Position numbers and translations under genes: made by a program
Part shown: positions 44,521 to 53,685 of the stretch, piece after piece
How the letters are laid out: each line of letters opens with the position of its first letter
Position numbering within the stretch: the stretch's first letter is position 1
Notes under the pieces: generated by a model
What the model was told of the DNA's origin: nothing
The model's input: the letters and a program-made list of their open reading frames with translations, nothing else
The model's database searches: none
Source: Lysobacteraceae bacterium
Lineage (GTDB): Bacteria > Pseudomonadota > Gammaproteobacteria > Xanthomonadales > Xanthomonadaceae
Reading direction: 5' to 3'
Assembly (NCBI GenBank): GCA_026005075.1
Contig: BPKJ01000005.1
Coordinates: forward strand, 124,001 to 188,000
DNA length: 64,000 nt

Positions 44521-46406
44521 CGGCGGACGGCTCCGAGCAGGGTCTGGAACAGGGTGTCGGCGGTGCCGATCATCTGCGCGGCGGCCTGGTAGGCCTGCTG
44601 GAAGCGTACGAGGTTGGCCGCCTCCTCGTCGAGGTTGACCCCCGATGTGGTGGCACGATCGGCCTCGAGCTGGGTCTGGATGGCCTGCTGTGCCTGCAGG
44701 GAGAACTCCGCGCCCTGCGCCGCCGCGCCGACGCTGGTGACCAGTGCACGCAGCTCGCCGTTGAGCGCGCCGAGGCCGCCACGCAAGGCCAGCGCATCAT
44801 CGAGCTGGGCCAGGGCACGCGCGTTGGTGTTGTCCGAGGAGTTGGGGCCGGTGGCGCGGATGCGGAAGGTGTCCCCCGCCGCCGGCGGCGGATCGAGCCG
44901 CAGATCCCAACCGTTCACGCTGATCACGCTGCCCGGGGTCCATGCCACGGCAGGACCGCCGTTGACGGTGTAGCTGGTGGGGGTCACGAAGACGATGTCC
45001 ACCGGCGTGCCGAGCAGAGGATCGTCGGGGTTGGAGACCGTGAGCTGCGGCACGGCGTCGGACAGGTTGGCAAGGTCGGCCGAGACGAGCACGGGTGCGG
45101 CGGCGGCAATGCCGCGCGGATCCTGCATGAGCCGGGTCAGCCGGCCCGCGGCGCCTGCGGTGGGCTGGATCAGGAACCGGTCGCCCGGGTTGGGTGTACC
45201 CGAGAGCACCATGGCCACGCCGTTGACGACGTAGGGGTTGCCCGGGGTGCCGGCGCCGCTGATGGCAAAGGTCTGGCCGCTGACCGGGTCACGGGCGGTG
45301 AAGCTCACCCCGTCCCAGACCATCTCGATGTCCTGCGTGGTCACCTGGGCGATGTCGAGGATGCTGGCGCTGAAGCTGCCGCTGCCGGTGTTGCCCTGGG
45401 CAGCCAGCGCGGTGACCGGAGGCTGGGCGAAGATCGGTCCGCCCCGGTTTCCGTACAGGTCCACGCCGGCGGCGTTCTGCCGGTTGTGGAGGAAAGCCAG
45501 CGCACTGGCCATCAGGCCGAGCTGGCGGTTGGTCGGATCGAGCACCTGGCGGCGGAAGTCGACCAGTCCCGACAACTCGCCCGCCAGCGCCGAGTCGGGC
45601 AGGGGCACCAGCGTGCTGCCCTGCTCGATGGCGATGTTGACCCGCTGCGGCTGGAACGGGTCCTGCTGCGCCACCAGACGCAGCGAGCGGGTGCCGACCA
45701 CCAGCGCCTGCCCGCCCTGCGTGTAGACGTTCATGGAGCCGTCGTCCTGCAGCGCGGTGGTGACCCCGATCTTGCGGCCCAGCTCGGCGACCAGACGGTC
45801 GCGCTGGTCGAGCAGGTCGTTGGGCGGCTGGCCACCGGCGGCGCCCTTCTGGCGGACGATCTCCTGATTGAGGCGCGCCACCTCCCGGGACAGGCGGGTG
45901 ACCTCCTCGGCCGTGGCGCGCATGCGGGCCGTGGTTTCCTGCTCCAGCGAGTCGAGCTGGCCGTCGAGGTAGCGCATCCGTGCGGCCAGCGTCTCGGCCG
46001 ACGCAAGGTAGGCTTCGCGCGCGGCGATCGAGGACGGATCGGTGGCCACCGCCTGGGCGGCGTCGAACAGGGCCGACCAGCTTTGGGTGAGGGCGGTGCC
46101 GGGGTCGGTGAAGGCGGCGTCCACCTTGCCGGAGAGGCGCGAGAGCTCCTGCAGGCGGCCGAGCTCGGCGCCCGAGAAGAGCAGCCGCGTGGTGACGAAG
46201 TCGTCCACCAGCCTGCGGATCGTGTCCACCTGGACGCCCGCCCCGGCAAAGCCTGAGCCGTTGGGCGCGCCGATGCGGTTGGAAAGCTCGATGCGCTGCC
46301 GGGAATAGCCCTCGGTGTTGGCGTTGGCGACGTTGTGGCTGATCGTCGCGAGGGCACGCTGAAAGGCGACCAGGGCCGAGGTGCTGTTGGAGAGGATGCC
46401 GCTCAT
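44517..46406 (-). CDS. flgK: FlgK, hook-filament junction protein
   Basis: FlgK of 629 residues. The N-terminus has the rod/hook motif A-T-I-S-H-N-V-A-N-A-N-T-E-G-Y-S-R-Q, and the C-terminus has V-N-L-D-E-E-A-A-N-L-V-R-F-Q-Q-A-Y-Q-A-A-A-Q. It is the first junction protein after the hook. It follows flgJ by three bases and overlaps flgL. Confidence 0.96.
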   Translation of the reverse strand: MSGILSNSTSALVAFQRALATISHNVANANTEGYSRQRIELSNRIGAPNGSGFAGAGVQVDTIRRLVDDFVTTRLLFSGAELGRLQELSRLSGKVDAAFTDPGTALTQSWSALFDAAQAVATDPSSIAAREAYLASAETLAARMRYLDGQLDSLEQETTARMRATAEEVTRLSREVARLNQEIVRQKGAAGGQPPNDLLDQRDRLVAELGRKIGVTTALQDDGSMNVYTQGGQALVVGTRSLRLVAQQDPFQPQRVNIAIEQGSTLVPLPDSALAGELSGLVDFRRQVLDPTNRQLGLMASALAFLHNRQNAAGVDLYGNRGGPIFAQPPVTALAAQGNTGSGSFSASILDIAQVTTQDIEMVWDGVSFTARDPVSGQTFAISGAGTPGNPYVVNGVAMVLSGTPNPGDRFLIQPTAGAAGRLTRLMQDPRGIAAAAPVLVSADLANLSDAVPQLTVSNPDDPLLGTPVDIVFVTPTSYTVNGGPAVAWTPGSVISVNGWDLRLDPPPAAGDTFRIRATGPNSSDNTNARALAQLDDALALRGGLGALNGELRALVTSVGAAAQGAEFSLQAQQAIQTQLEADRATTSGVNLDEEAANLVRFQQAYQAAAQMIGTADTLFQTLLGAVRR

Positions 46407-46409
46407 GGA

Positions 46410-47417
46410 TCAGGCGCTCCGGGTGGTGGCGGACAGGCTGGCCAGTGCCCGTTCGAGGGTCGGCCCTTCGGCGATCGCGGCCAGCTTGGCGGCGTAGTCG
46501 GGGTCGGTGGCGTAGCCCGCGCGCTGCAGCGCGGTGGCGAAGGCCCTGGGATCCTGCTGGCCGAGGGCGCTCCGGTAGCGCGGCGAGTCGCGCAGCAGGG
46601 CGACGTAGTCGGCGAAACTCTCGGCCGGGCTGGCGTAGGCGCGGAAGCGGGCAACCTCGCGTACCTTTCGTCCGTCGACGTGCTCGGTGGTGGCGCGGGC
46701 GAGGGTTTCGCCCTGCCAACGCCGTCCGGCCTTGATGCCGAAGACGTTGTGGGCCGGGGAGCCGTCGGCACGTCGCGGCATGTGCCGGCCCCAGCCGGTC
46801 TCCAGCGCGGCCTGGGCGAGCAGGGCGCGCGGCGAGACGCCGAGCTCGGCGGCGGCCCGCTGTGCGTGCGGCCACAACTCACGGACGAAGGCTTCGGGCG
46901 AGTCGGGCACCGACTGGGCGTAGGCGGTGGCCGGTGCGCGATCGAGGCTGGGCGTCCGCGCCTCCACCGGGGAGGGCGCCCGCGCCTCGAGCGGACCCCA
47001 GGCCCTTGGGTGGCCGGGAGAGGGCTCGACCCGCGACACCGGAATCGGCTCGACCGGTGCCGGTCGCAATCGTTGCAGGGTGGGTTGCCGGGCGCGGTAG
47101 CCGTCGAGCGGATAGCCGGTCTGGGCGGGCCGCGCGCTGGGCTCGGCCGCCTGCTCGCCGAGCGCCTTGCGGATCATCGGCTGCAGACCGAGTCCGGAGC
47201 CCCGGGTGAGCACCCTGGCCAGCTCCCGGTCGTGGAGATCGCGGTAGTGGGTGGCCGCACCGGGGAACAGCGCCTCGCCCAGCGCCGCCTGCCGCATCAT
47301 CCCGATCATCATCCTGGCGAACTCGCCCTCCAGCTGGCGCGCCGCGTCGCGGATCGACTCCGGCGTGTTGCCGCGGCGGGGCGGATCGAGGGGCAGGGCG
47401 GCGGAGCGCAGTTCCAC
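46410..47417 (-). CDS. flgJ: FlgJ, rod-capping protein with peptidoglycan hydrolase domain
   Basis: FlgJ of 335 residues in two parts. The N-terminal rod-cap domain (about 15-90) has A-A-R-Q-L-E-G-E-F-A-R-M-M-I-G-M-M-R. After a Pro-rich linker the C-terminal glucosaminidase domain (about 175-330) carries A-Q-A-A-L-E-T-G-W-G with the catalytic Glu. It opens the wall for the rod. The start codon is a GTG at 47417, ten bases after the flgI stop. Confidence 0.94.
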   Translation of the reverse strand: MELRSAALPLDPPRRGNTPESIRDAARQLEGEFARMMIGMMRQAALGEALFPGAATHYRDLHDRELARVLTRGSGLGLQPMIRKALGEQAAEPSARPAQTGYPLDGYRARQPTLQRLRPAPVEPIPVSRVEPSPGHPRAWGPLEARAPSPVEARTPSLDRAPATAYAQSVPDSPEAFVRELWPHAQRAAAELGVSPRALLAQAALETGWGRHMPRRADGSPAHNVFGIKAGRRWQGETLARATTEHVDGRKVREVARFRAYASPAESFADYVALLRDSPRYRSALGQQDPRAFATALQRAGYATDPDYAAKLAAIAEGPTLERALASLSATTRSA

Positions 47418-47427
47418 GGCCGTGCTC

Positions 47428-48561
47428 CTAGATCACTTCCAGCTCGGCGCGCAGTGCGCCGGCCTGCTTGAGGGCCTCGAGGATGGCGATGAGGTCGCCC
47501 GGGGCGGCGCCCACCTCGTTGACGGCCCGCACGATCTCCTCCAGCGAGACCCCGCCCTGGAACAGGAACATCCGGCTTTCCTCCTGCACGGCCTGGATGT
47601 CGCTGGTCGGCGCGGCCACGGTCTGCCCCGCGGACAGGGCCCCCGGCTGGCTGACCGCAACGCCCTCGCGGATCGTCACCGTGAGCGAGCCGTGGGTCAC
47701 CGCCGCCGGCAGGACCTTCACCAGCCCGCCCATGACGATGGTGCCGGTGCGCGCGTTGACCACCACCTTGGCGCGCGCCTCGCCAGGGTTGAGCTCGAGG
47801 TTCTCCACCCGGGCCATGAAGGCGACCCGGGATGTCGGGTCGGTCGGCGCCTGGACGGCGACCGTGACCGGGTCGATCGCCCGCGCCACGCCCTCGCCGA
47901 AGGTCTGCTCCAGCAGCTGGACCAGCCGCGCGGCGGTGGTGAAGTCGGGCTGGTTGAGGTTCAGCAGAAGCTCGGAGCCCTGGCCGAGCGGAGCGGGCAG
48001 GGCGCGCTCGACCATGGCGCCGTTCGGAATCCGTCCCGCCGACGGGATGTTGACGGATACCCGCGAGCCGTCGCGGCCGGAGGCGCCGAAGCCGCCGACG
48101 ATCAGGTTGCCCTGGGCGATGGCGTAGATCTGCCCGTCGGCACCCTTGAGCGGCGTCATCAACAGGGTGCCCCCGCGCAGCGAGGCGGCGTTGCCGATCG
48201 AGGAGACGGTCACGTCGATCTGCTGACCGGGCTTGGCGAAGGGCGGCAGCTCGGCATGGACCGCCACCGCGGCGACGTTCTTCAGCTGCGGGTTGACGTT
48301 GCTGGGCACGGTCACGCCCAGTTCGTTGAGCATGTTGCGAAGGCTTTGCACGGTGAACGGCGCCTGGCTGGTCTGGTCGCCGGTGCCGTCCAGGCCGACC
48401 ACCAGTCCGTAGCCGACCAGCGGGTTGCCGCGCACCCCGGCCACCGAGGCCAGGTCCTTGACGCGTTCCGCCGTCGCCGGCAGGCCAAGCAGCAGCGCCA
48501 GCAGACCGAGCAGGCCGGCGCGCAGGGGGGCGGGGCGGCGATGTCGGGTCGGGCGGCTCAT
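47428..48561 (-). CDS. flgI: FlgI, flagellar P-ring protein
   Basis: FlgI of 377 residues. A signal peptide (about 1-32, with [15 protein letters not shown]) is followed by the family core [20 protein letters not shown] and G-T-G-D-Q-T. It assembles the P ring in the periplasm around the rod. Its start overlaps the flgH stop as ATGA. Confidence 0.96.
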   Translation of the reverse strand: MSRPTRHRRPAPLRAGLLGLLALLLGLPATAERVKDLASVAGVRGNPLVGYGLVVGLDGTGDQTSQAPFTVQSLRNMLNELGVTVPSNVNPQLKNVAAVAVHAELPPFAKPGQQIDVTVSSIGNAASLRGGTLLMTPLKGADGQIYAIAQGNLIVGGFGASGRDGSRVSVNIPSAGRIPNGAMVERALPAPLGQGSELLLNLNQPDFTTAARLVQLLEQTFGEGVARAIDPVTVAVQAPTDPTSRVAFMARVENLELNPGEARAKVVVNARTGTIVMGGLVKVLPAAVTHGSLTVTIREGVAVSQPGALSAGQTVAAPTSDIQAVQEESRMFLFQGGVSLEEIVRAVNEVGAAPGDLIAILEALKQAGALRAELEVI

Positions 48562-49229
48562 GGCATCACCACGGCAAAGAAGCGCGAGAGCCAGCTCTGG
48601 GCGTTGGCCTGACCCATCTCGCCACGGCCGGTGTAGACGATGCGCGCGTCGGCGACCCGGAACGAGGGCACCGAGTTGTCGGGCTGGATGTCGGCGGGGC
48701 GGACGATGCCCTGGATCTGCACGACCTCGTCGGAACGGTTCAGACGCAGGAGCTTCTCGCCACGCACCAGCAGGTTGCCGTTGGGCAGGCGCTCGACCAC
48801 GGTCACGGTGACGCTGCCGGACAGGCTCATGCTCTTGTTGGACGAGCCGCTTCCGGCCGATTCGTTGGCCGATCCCAGGGTCGTGCTCAACGGATCGCGT
48901 CCACCGATGGTCACCGGCCCGCCCAGCACGTTCGGTGCCGCCATCTCCAGCTTCGTGGAACGCTTGACGCTGGAGCTGGAGCTGGTCTGGGCGACCGTGC
49001 GCTCGGACAGGGTGATGGTGATCAGGTCGCCCGGATAGTAGGCGCGGGCGTCGGCGAACAGCGACAGGCCGCCGCTTCCCTCGCGGTAGATGGCGCCGTC
49101 GGTGGGCTTGGCTGGAGCCGCCATCTGGCTGGCCGTGAGCGGGGCGAAGGCCGGATCGGGACGCGGTGCCGCGGCGCAGCCCGCAAGCGCGACGGCCAGC
49201 GCGGCGGCGGTGCAGGTGCGCAGAGTCAT
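48558..49229 (-). CDS. flgH: FlgH, flagellar L-ring lipoprotein
   Basis: FlgH of 223 residues. The N-terminus is a lipoprotein signal with lipobox L-A-G-C (lipidated C18). The family core includes [12 protein letters not shown] and [11 protein letters not shown]. It forms the outer-membrane L ring. The ATG at 49229 is preceded by AAGGAGG; the longer open frame upstream shadows flgG. Confidence 0.95.
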   Translation of the reverse strand: MTLRTCTAAALAVALAGCAAAPRPDPAFAPLTASQMAAPAKPTDGAIYREGSGGLSLFADARAYYPGDLITITLSERTVAQTSSSSSVKRSTKLEMAAPNVLGGPVTIGGRDPLSTTLGSANESAGSGSSNKSMSLSGSVTVTVVERLPNGNLLVRGEKLLRLNRSDEVVQIQGIVRPADIQPDNSVPSFRVADARIVYTGRGEMGQANAQSWLSRFFAVVMP

Positions 49230-49243
49230 GTGCCCGTCCTCCT

Positions 49244-50029
49244 TCAGGTGTTCTGGTTGAGGAAGCCCAGCATCTGGTCGGTGGTCGCGATCGCCTTGGC
49301 GTTCATCTCGTAGGCGCGCTGGGTCTCGATCATGCTGACCAGCTCCTCGACCACGTTGACGTTGGAGCTCTCCAGCATCCCTTGCACGAGGGTGCCGAGG
49401 CCGTTGACGCCGGCGGTGCCCTGGGTGGCAGGGCCGCTGGCGGCGGTCTCGAGGTAGAGGTTCTCCCCGCGGGGCTGGAGCCCGGCGGGGTTGATGAAAT
49501 CGGTCAGGGTGATGGTGCCGACCTGCACCGGGGCCGCCTGACCGGCGACGGTCACGCTGACCGTGCCGTCGACGCCGATGGTCACGCTCTGGGCGCCGTC
49601 CGGGATGTTGATCCCCGGTTGCAGCGGATAGCCGGAGTTGGTGACCAGCTCGCCGTTGGCATTGATCTGGAAGCTGCCGTCGCGGGTGTAGGCGGTGGTG
49701 CCGTCGGGAAGCAGGACCTCGAAGAAGCCACGGCCGTTGATAGCGAGGTCGAGGGCATTGTCGGTGCGCAGCAGCCCGCCCTGGGCGAAGGACTTCTCGG
49801 TCGAGACCACACGCACGCCGGTGCCCGTCATCAGGCCCGATGGGAGCTGGTTCTGCTGGGTGTTGGCCCCTCCCGGCTGGCGGATGTTCTGGTACAGCAG
49901 GTCCTCGAAGCTGGCCCGCGAACGCTTGAAGCCGGTGGTGTTGACGTTGGCAAGGTTGTTCGACACCACCGACATGCGCGTCTGCTGCGCGTCCAGTCCG
50001 GTCTTGGCGATCCACAGTGCGGGGTACAT
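49244..50029 (-). CDS. flgG: FlgG, distal rod protein
   Basis: FlgG of 261 residues. It starts with the rod family sequence [13 protein letters not shown] and has [17 protein letters not shown]. The C-terminus has [22 protein letters not shown]. It builds the distal rod. It lies 14 bases after flgF. Confidence 0.96.
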   Translation of the reverse strand: MYPALWIAKTGLDAQQTRMSVVSNNLANVNTTGFKRSRASFEDLLYQNIRQPGGANTQQNQLPSGLMTGTGVRVVSTEKSFAQGGLLRTDNALDLAINGRGFFEVLLPDGTTAYTRDGSFQINANGELVTNSGYPLQPGINIPDGAQSVTIGVDGTVSVTVAGQAAPVQVGTITLTDFINPAGLQPRGENLYLETAASGPATQGTAGVNGLGTLVQGMLESSNVNVVEELVSMIETQRAYEMNAKAIATTDQMLGFLNQNT

Positions 50030-50043
50030 GGCAGCTCCTTGGT

Positions 50044-50785
50044 TTACGACAGCCGCATCAGCGAGGCGGACAGCCGGGCGTTCTCTTCGGTGGTCTTCAT
50101 CAGCTTGACCTGGGCCTCGAACTGCCGCTGCAGCTCGATCATGCGGACCAGGACATCGGCGGCATTGACGTTGCTGCCCTCCAGCGCGCCGGAGGTCAGC
50201 ACCGGCCCGGTAGCGGGCTCGGGCGCCACGCCCTCGGGCAGCGCGAACAGGCCGTCCGGGCGCCGCTGCAGCTGGCTCTGGTCCGGACGCACGAGGCGGA
50301 TGCGGGCGACCTCGGCGAGGGTCTGCGCGGTCTGGCCCTCGGGCACGATCGAGATGGTCCCGTCGGCACCGATCAGCAGGCGCTCGCGCGGCGGCACGGC
50401 GATCGGTCCGTTGGCGCCCAGGACCGGCTGTCCGGAGGCCGTGACCAGCTGGCCGTTGGAGGTCAGGCGCAGGGCCCCGGCGCGGGTGTAGACCTCGGCG
50501 CCGGCCTCGTCCTGCACCGCCATCCACACGCCTTCCTGGAGCGCGATGTCGAGCTCGTTGCCGGTCTGTTCGAGCGGGCCGGCGCTGGCGTCGAAGCCGA
50601 CCCGCGCCTCGCGCACGTCCACCCGCGTCGGCAGGCCGTCGCCGGGCACCCGGAACGGCTCGGTGTGGACCAGCTCGGCCTTGAAGCCGGTGGTGGAGAC
50701 GTTGGCCAGGTTGTGGGCCGCGGCAGCCTGCGCGCGCATCAAGCGCCGAGGCGCCGGTCATCGCGGTGTAGAGGGCCTTGTCCAT
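50044..50785 (-). pseudogene. flgF: FlgF, proximal rod protein, interrupted by a one-base frameshift
   Basis: The gene starts at the ATG at 50785, with AGGAG eight bases upstream, and reads [15 protein letters not shown] before losing frame. The rest of FlgF continues in another frame from about 50740 ([20 protein letters not shown]) to 50044, ending [14 protein letters not shown]. Removing one base of the two at 50741-50742 restores a full 246-residue protein. The proximal rod is needed for a flagellum and every neighbour is intact, so a sequencing error is possible. An internal TTG-ATG could give a truncated product. Confidence 0.8.
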
Positions 50786-50840
50786 CCTCCGGTCTCCTGT
50801 GCCGGGGACCCCGGAAGACCGGCGTCCCCAAGTCCATCAA

Positions 50841-50855
50841 GCAAGCCCCATGCCA
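50841..50855 (-). promoter_or_regulatory. Sigma-54 promoter of flgF
   Basis: On the minus strand this reads TGGCATGGGGCTTGC, with GG and GC ten bases apart and five of six bases of the TGGCAC half-site. It lies in the 79-base gap between flgE and flgF, about 55 bases from the flgF ATG. It would drive flgF-G-H-I-J-K-L. Confidence 0.75.
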
Positions 50856-50864
50856 AGTTCCGCG

Positions 50865-52085
50865 TCAGCGGATGTTGATCACGGTCTGGGTGACCTGGTC
50901 CTGGGTCGAGATCATCTGCGCGTTGGCCTGGAAGTTGCGCTGCGCGGTGATCATGTTCACCAGCTGCTCGGTCAGGTCGACGTTCGAGGCCTCGAGGGCC
51001 CCGCTCTGGGTCAGGCCAAAGGTTCCGCTCCCCGCCGTGCCGAGGATGGGTTGGCCCGACTCGAAGGTCTCGCCCCAGACGTTGTTGCCCAGTTCCTGCA
51101 GCCCCTGCACGTTGGGGAAGGTGGCCAGCGCGATCTGCCCGAGGGGCAGCGACTGGCCGTTGGTGAAGCGGGCGAACACCACGCCCGTGGGCGAGGTCTC
51201 GACCCCGGTCAGCCGCCCGGTCGTGTAGCCATCCTGCAGCAGCTCGCTGACCGAGAAGGCTTCGCCGTACTGGGTGCTTTCGAGGAGGTTGAGTGTGATC
51301 GCGAGGTCGGCGGCCCCGGTGCCCGGCGTGTAGTTGGGCAGGGTGATCTGCCCGCTCGGCGGGTTGGTGAGCGTGCCGGTGTTGCTGTAGCTGATGGTGT
51401 TGGCCCCACCCACCGCGTTGCCGTCGATGTAGGCGTGCACGTCCCATTCGTTGGGGTTGGCGGTCTTGACGAAGTACAGCGTCGCCACGTGCGAGGCGCC
51501 GAGCGAGTCGAACACGGTCAGCGAGGTCGTGTGGTTGTAGCTGAGCGGGTCGGTGGGCGAGAACGGCGTGTTGGCCGGCTGGCTGGCATTGGCCGGCAGG
51601 TTGATGCCGGTGTTGATCGAGGTCGTCGCGCGCGGCGCGGCCTCGCCGACCGAGATCTGCAGGTCGACCAGACGGCCGGTGTCGAACTGGTCGGTGCCGG
51701 TGATCGGCGGGTAGACCTGCAGCCGGTGCCCGGCCGGATTGACGACGAAGCCATCGCGGTCGGCGCTGAAGTTGCCGGCACGGCTGTAGACCGCGACGCC
51801 GTTGTCGGAGAGCCGGAAGAACCCGCCTCCGGAGATGGCGATGTCGAGGCTGTTCTCGGTGAACTCGATGTTGCCCTGGCTGAACTGCTGGGCCACGGCG
51901 GCGACGTTCGCCCCCGAGCCGATGGTGGTGCGGGCCAGGCCGAAGGGGGAGCGTGCGAAGACCTCGGCAAACTCGGCGCGCGAGCCCTTGAAGCCCACGG
52001 TGGCGACGTTGGCGATGTTGTGCGAGGTGACGTTGAGGTCGGCGGCGGCGGCGTTCAGGCCGGACAGTGCGGTGCGGAAGGTCAT
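50865..52085 (-). CDS. flgE: FlgE, flagellar hook protein
   Basis: FlgE of 406 residues. The N-terminus has F-R-T-A-L-S-G-L-N-A-A-A-A-D-L-N-V-T-S-H-N-I-A-N, and the C-terminus has E-A-S-N-V-D-L-T-E-Q-L-V-N-M-I-T-A-Q-R-N-F-Q-A-N. The middle is the hook-specific domain. It polymerises into the hook under control of FliK. It follows flgD by 21 bases. Confidence 0.96.
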   Translation of the reverse strand: MTFRTALSGLNAAAADLNVTSHNIANVATVGFKGSRAEFAEVFARSPFGLARTTIGSGANVAAVAQQFSQGNIEFTENSLDIAISGGGFFRLSDNGVAVYSRAGNFSADRDGFVVNPAGHRLQVYPPITGTDQFDTGRLVDLQISVGEAAPRATTSINTGINLPANASQPANTPFSPTDPLSYNHTTSLTVFDSLGASHVATLYFVKTANPNEWDVHAYIDGNAVGGANTISYSNTGTLTNPPSGQITLPNYTPGTGAADLAITLNLLESTQYGEAFSVSELLQDGYTTGRLTGVETSPTGVVFARFTNGQSLPLGQIALATFPNVQGLQELGNNVWGETFESGQPILGTAGSGTFGLTQSGALEASNVDLTEQLVNMITAQRNFQANAQMISTQDQVTQTVINIR

Positions 52086-52106
52086 GGTGGTGTCCTCGTC
52101 GGAAGT

Positions 52107-52760
52107 TCAGCCGATGCGGCGGATGGCGGTGAACGGGATCGATCCGCCACCGGCCAGGTTCAGGATCAGTCCGCTGGGACTGAAGGAAACGCTCTCGATC
52201 CGGGCCTCGACCTGGGTCTCGAGCGCGATGGCGCTGCCCTGGTCATGGATGCGCGCCTGGATGCGGTACAGGCCCGGCGGTGCGGGCGTGCCGGCGTCGG
52301 TGATCCCGTCCCATGGGATCGGCAGCCGACCCGGCGCGGCGGCCTCGATGCTCATGCGGCGAACGACCTCGCCGCCCGGGCCGGTGATCTCGACCTCGAC
52401 GCGCCCGGCGCCGGGCACCACGGTCTCGGCTTGCAGCCCGCCCTCGGCCTCGAGCTGGAAGGTTCCGCTCGATACCAGCACGGTGCGGTCGATCAGGCTC
52501 GCCGCCTGCAGCGCCTGATCGTCGATCTGGGCATTGGCGAAGGCGTTGAAGCTGCTCTGCAGGCCCTGGATGCCCTGCACGGTCGAGAATTGCGCGAGCT
52601 GGCCGAGGAACTCGTTGCTGTCGAGGGGCTTGAGGGGATCCTGGTTGCGCAGCTGCTCGGTCATCAGGCGCAGGAAATCGGCCTGGCCGAGGTCGCGCGG
52701 GTCGGTCCTGTTCTTGGCGGTTTGCCCGGCAAAATCTGCCTTGGTGGGAACGATCTGCAT
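52107..52760 (-). CDS. flgD: FlgD, hook-capping protein
   Basis: FlgD of 217 residues. The N-terminal family signature is L-G-Q-A-D-F-L-R-L-M-T-E-Q-L-R-N-Q-D-P-L-K-P. The C-terminal half contains the FlgD Ig-like and tudor-like parts (P-I-P-W-D-G-I-T-D-A-G). It is a scaffold that caps the growing hook and is later discarded. It lies between flgC and flgE. Confidence 0.95.
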   Translation of the reverse strand: MQIVPTKADFAGQTAKNRTDPRDLGQADFLRLMTEQLRNQDPLKPLDSNEFLGQLAQFSTVQGIQGLQSSFNAFANAQIDDQALQAASLIDRTVLVSSGTFQLEAEGGLQAETVVPGAGRVEVEITGPGGEVVRRMSIEAAAPGRLPIPWDGITDAGTPAPPGLYRIQARIHDQGSAIALETQVEARIESVSFSPSGLILNLAGGGSIPFTAIRRIG

Positions 52761-52770
52761 GGCGGACTCC

Positions 52771-53175
52771 TCAGCGGCCGACGTTCAGGGTGGCGATGGC
52801 GAGCTCCTTGGCCGTGTTCAGCATCTCGACACTGGCCTGGTAGCTGCGGGCGGCCGAGATCATGTTGACCATCTGGGCCACGGGATCGATGTTCGGGGCA
52901 TAGACATAGCCCTCGGCGTCGGCCAGCGGGTGGCCCGGCTCGTAGCGCCGCAGCGGAGGGGCGGACGACTCCACCACCTGGGTGACGCGGACGCCCTTGA
53001 CGCCCGGGTCCTCGCCCACGGGCACGGCCTGGAAGACCGGATCGAGCGGCCGGTAGACGTCCTCGGGCCGCCCGGCCACGGTCTCGGCGTTGGCGAGGTT
53101 GCTGGCGACGGTGTTCAGGCGGGTCGACTGGGCGTGCATTGCCGAGCCGACGAGCTGGAAGATGGTCATCGACAT
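52771..53175 (-). CDS. flgC: FlgC, proximal rod protein
   Basis: FlgC of 134 residues. The N-terminal motif is G-S-A-M-H-A-Q-S-T-R-L-N-T-V-A-S-N-L-A-N-A-E-T. The C-terminal helix is A-Q-M-V-N-M-I-S-A-A-R-S-Y-Q-A-S-V-E. It forms part of the proximal rod. It lies 10 bases after flgB in the flgB-C-D-E group. Confidence 0.96.
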   Translation of the reverse strand: MSMTIFQLVGSAMHAQSTRLNTVASNLANAETVAGRPEDVYRPLDPVFQAVPVGEDPGVKGVRVTQVVESSAPPLRRYEPGHPLADAEGYVYAPNIDPVAQMVNMISAARSYQASVEMLNTAKELAIATLNVGR

Positions 53176-53185
53176 GGGACCTCCT

Positions 53186-53605
53186 TCACTGGCCGGTGAT
53201 GGCCAGCATCAATGCGCGGGCCCGCCCCTCGAAGAGATTGAGGGTGACCCGGTACTCCAGGGCGGCCTTGGCGAAGGCGGCGTGCTCGAGCTGGCTGTCG
53301 ACGGTGTTGCCGTCCAGCGCCGGCTGCAGCGCGTCGCGCTCGAAACGTGCGCGACGGCCGATCTCGTCGAGTTCCGCGAGCGTGGCCACCCGGGGCCCCG
53401 CCATCTCCGGCGGGGTATCGGCAAGCGGGGCGGCGCCAGCAGCGCCGGTGGCTTGCCGCAGAGCGGTGGCGAAATCGAGATCGACCGCCTTGTAGCCCGG
53501 CGTGTCCGCGTTGGCGATGTTGCTGGCGATCAGGTCGAGGCGCTGCTGGCGCAGGGCCAGGGCGTGGGCGTGGATGCCAAAGATGGAGCTGGTGACGTCG
53601 GCCAT
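53186..53605 (-). CDS. flgB: FlgB, proximal rod protein
   Basis: FlgB of 139 residues. It has I-A-S-N-I-A-N-A-D-T-P-G-Y-K-A-V-D-L-D-F and the C-terminal pattern A-K-A-A-L-E-Y-R-V-T-L-N. It forms the base of the rod. The ATG at 53605 is chosen by family length. It is the first gene after a sigma-54 type promoter at 53640-53654. Confidence 0.95.
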   Translation of the reverse strand: MADVTSSIFGIHAHALALRQQRLDLIASNIANADTPGYKAVDLDFATALRQATGAAGAAPLADTPPEMAGPRVATLAELDEIGRRARFERDALQPALDGNTVDSQLEHAAFAKAALEYRVTLNLFEGRARALMLAITGQ

Positions 53606-53639
53606 GGCGGCCTCCCGGCGGTTTCCCGCCGAGAAGCAA

Positions 53640-53654
53640 GCAAGGCGCGTGCCA
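53640..53654 (-). promoter_or_regulatory. Sigma-54 promoter of flgB
   Basis: On the minus strand this reads TGGCACGCGCCTTGC, a full match to TGGCAC-N5-TTGC with GG and GC ten bases apart. It lies about 35 bases upstream of the flgB ATG and just beyond the cheV stop. It would drive flgB-C-D-E. Confidence 0.9.
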
Positions 53655-53685
53655 ACCGCCCCTGAATGCCCCCCGGTGCGTCCGC

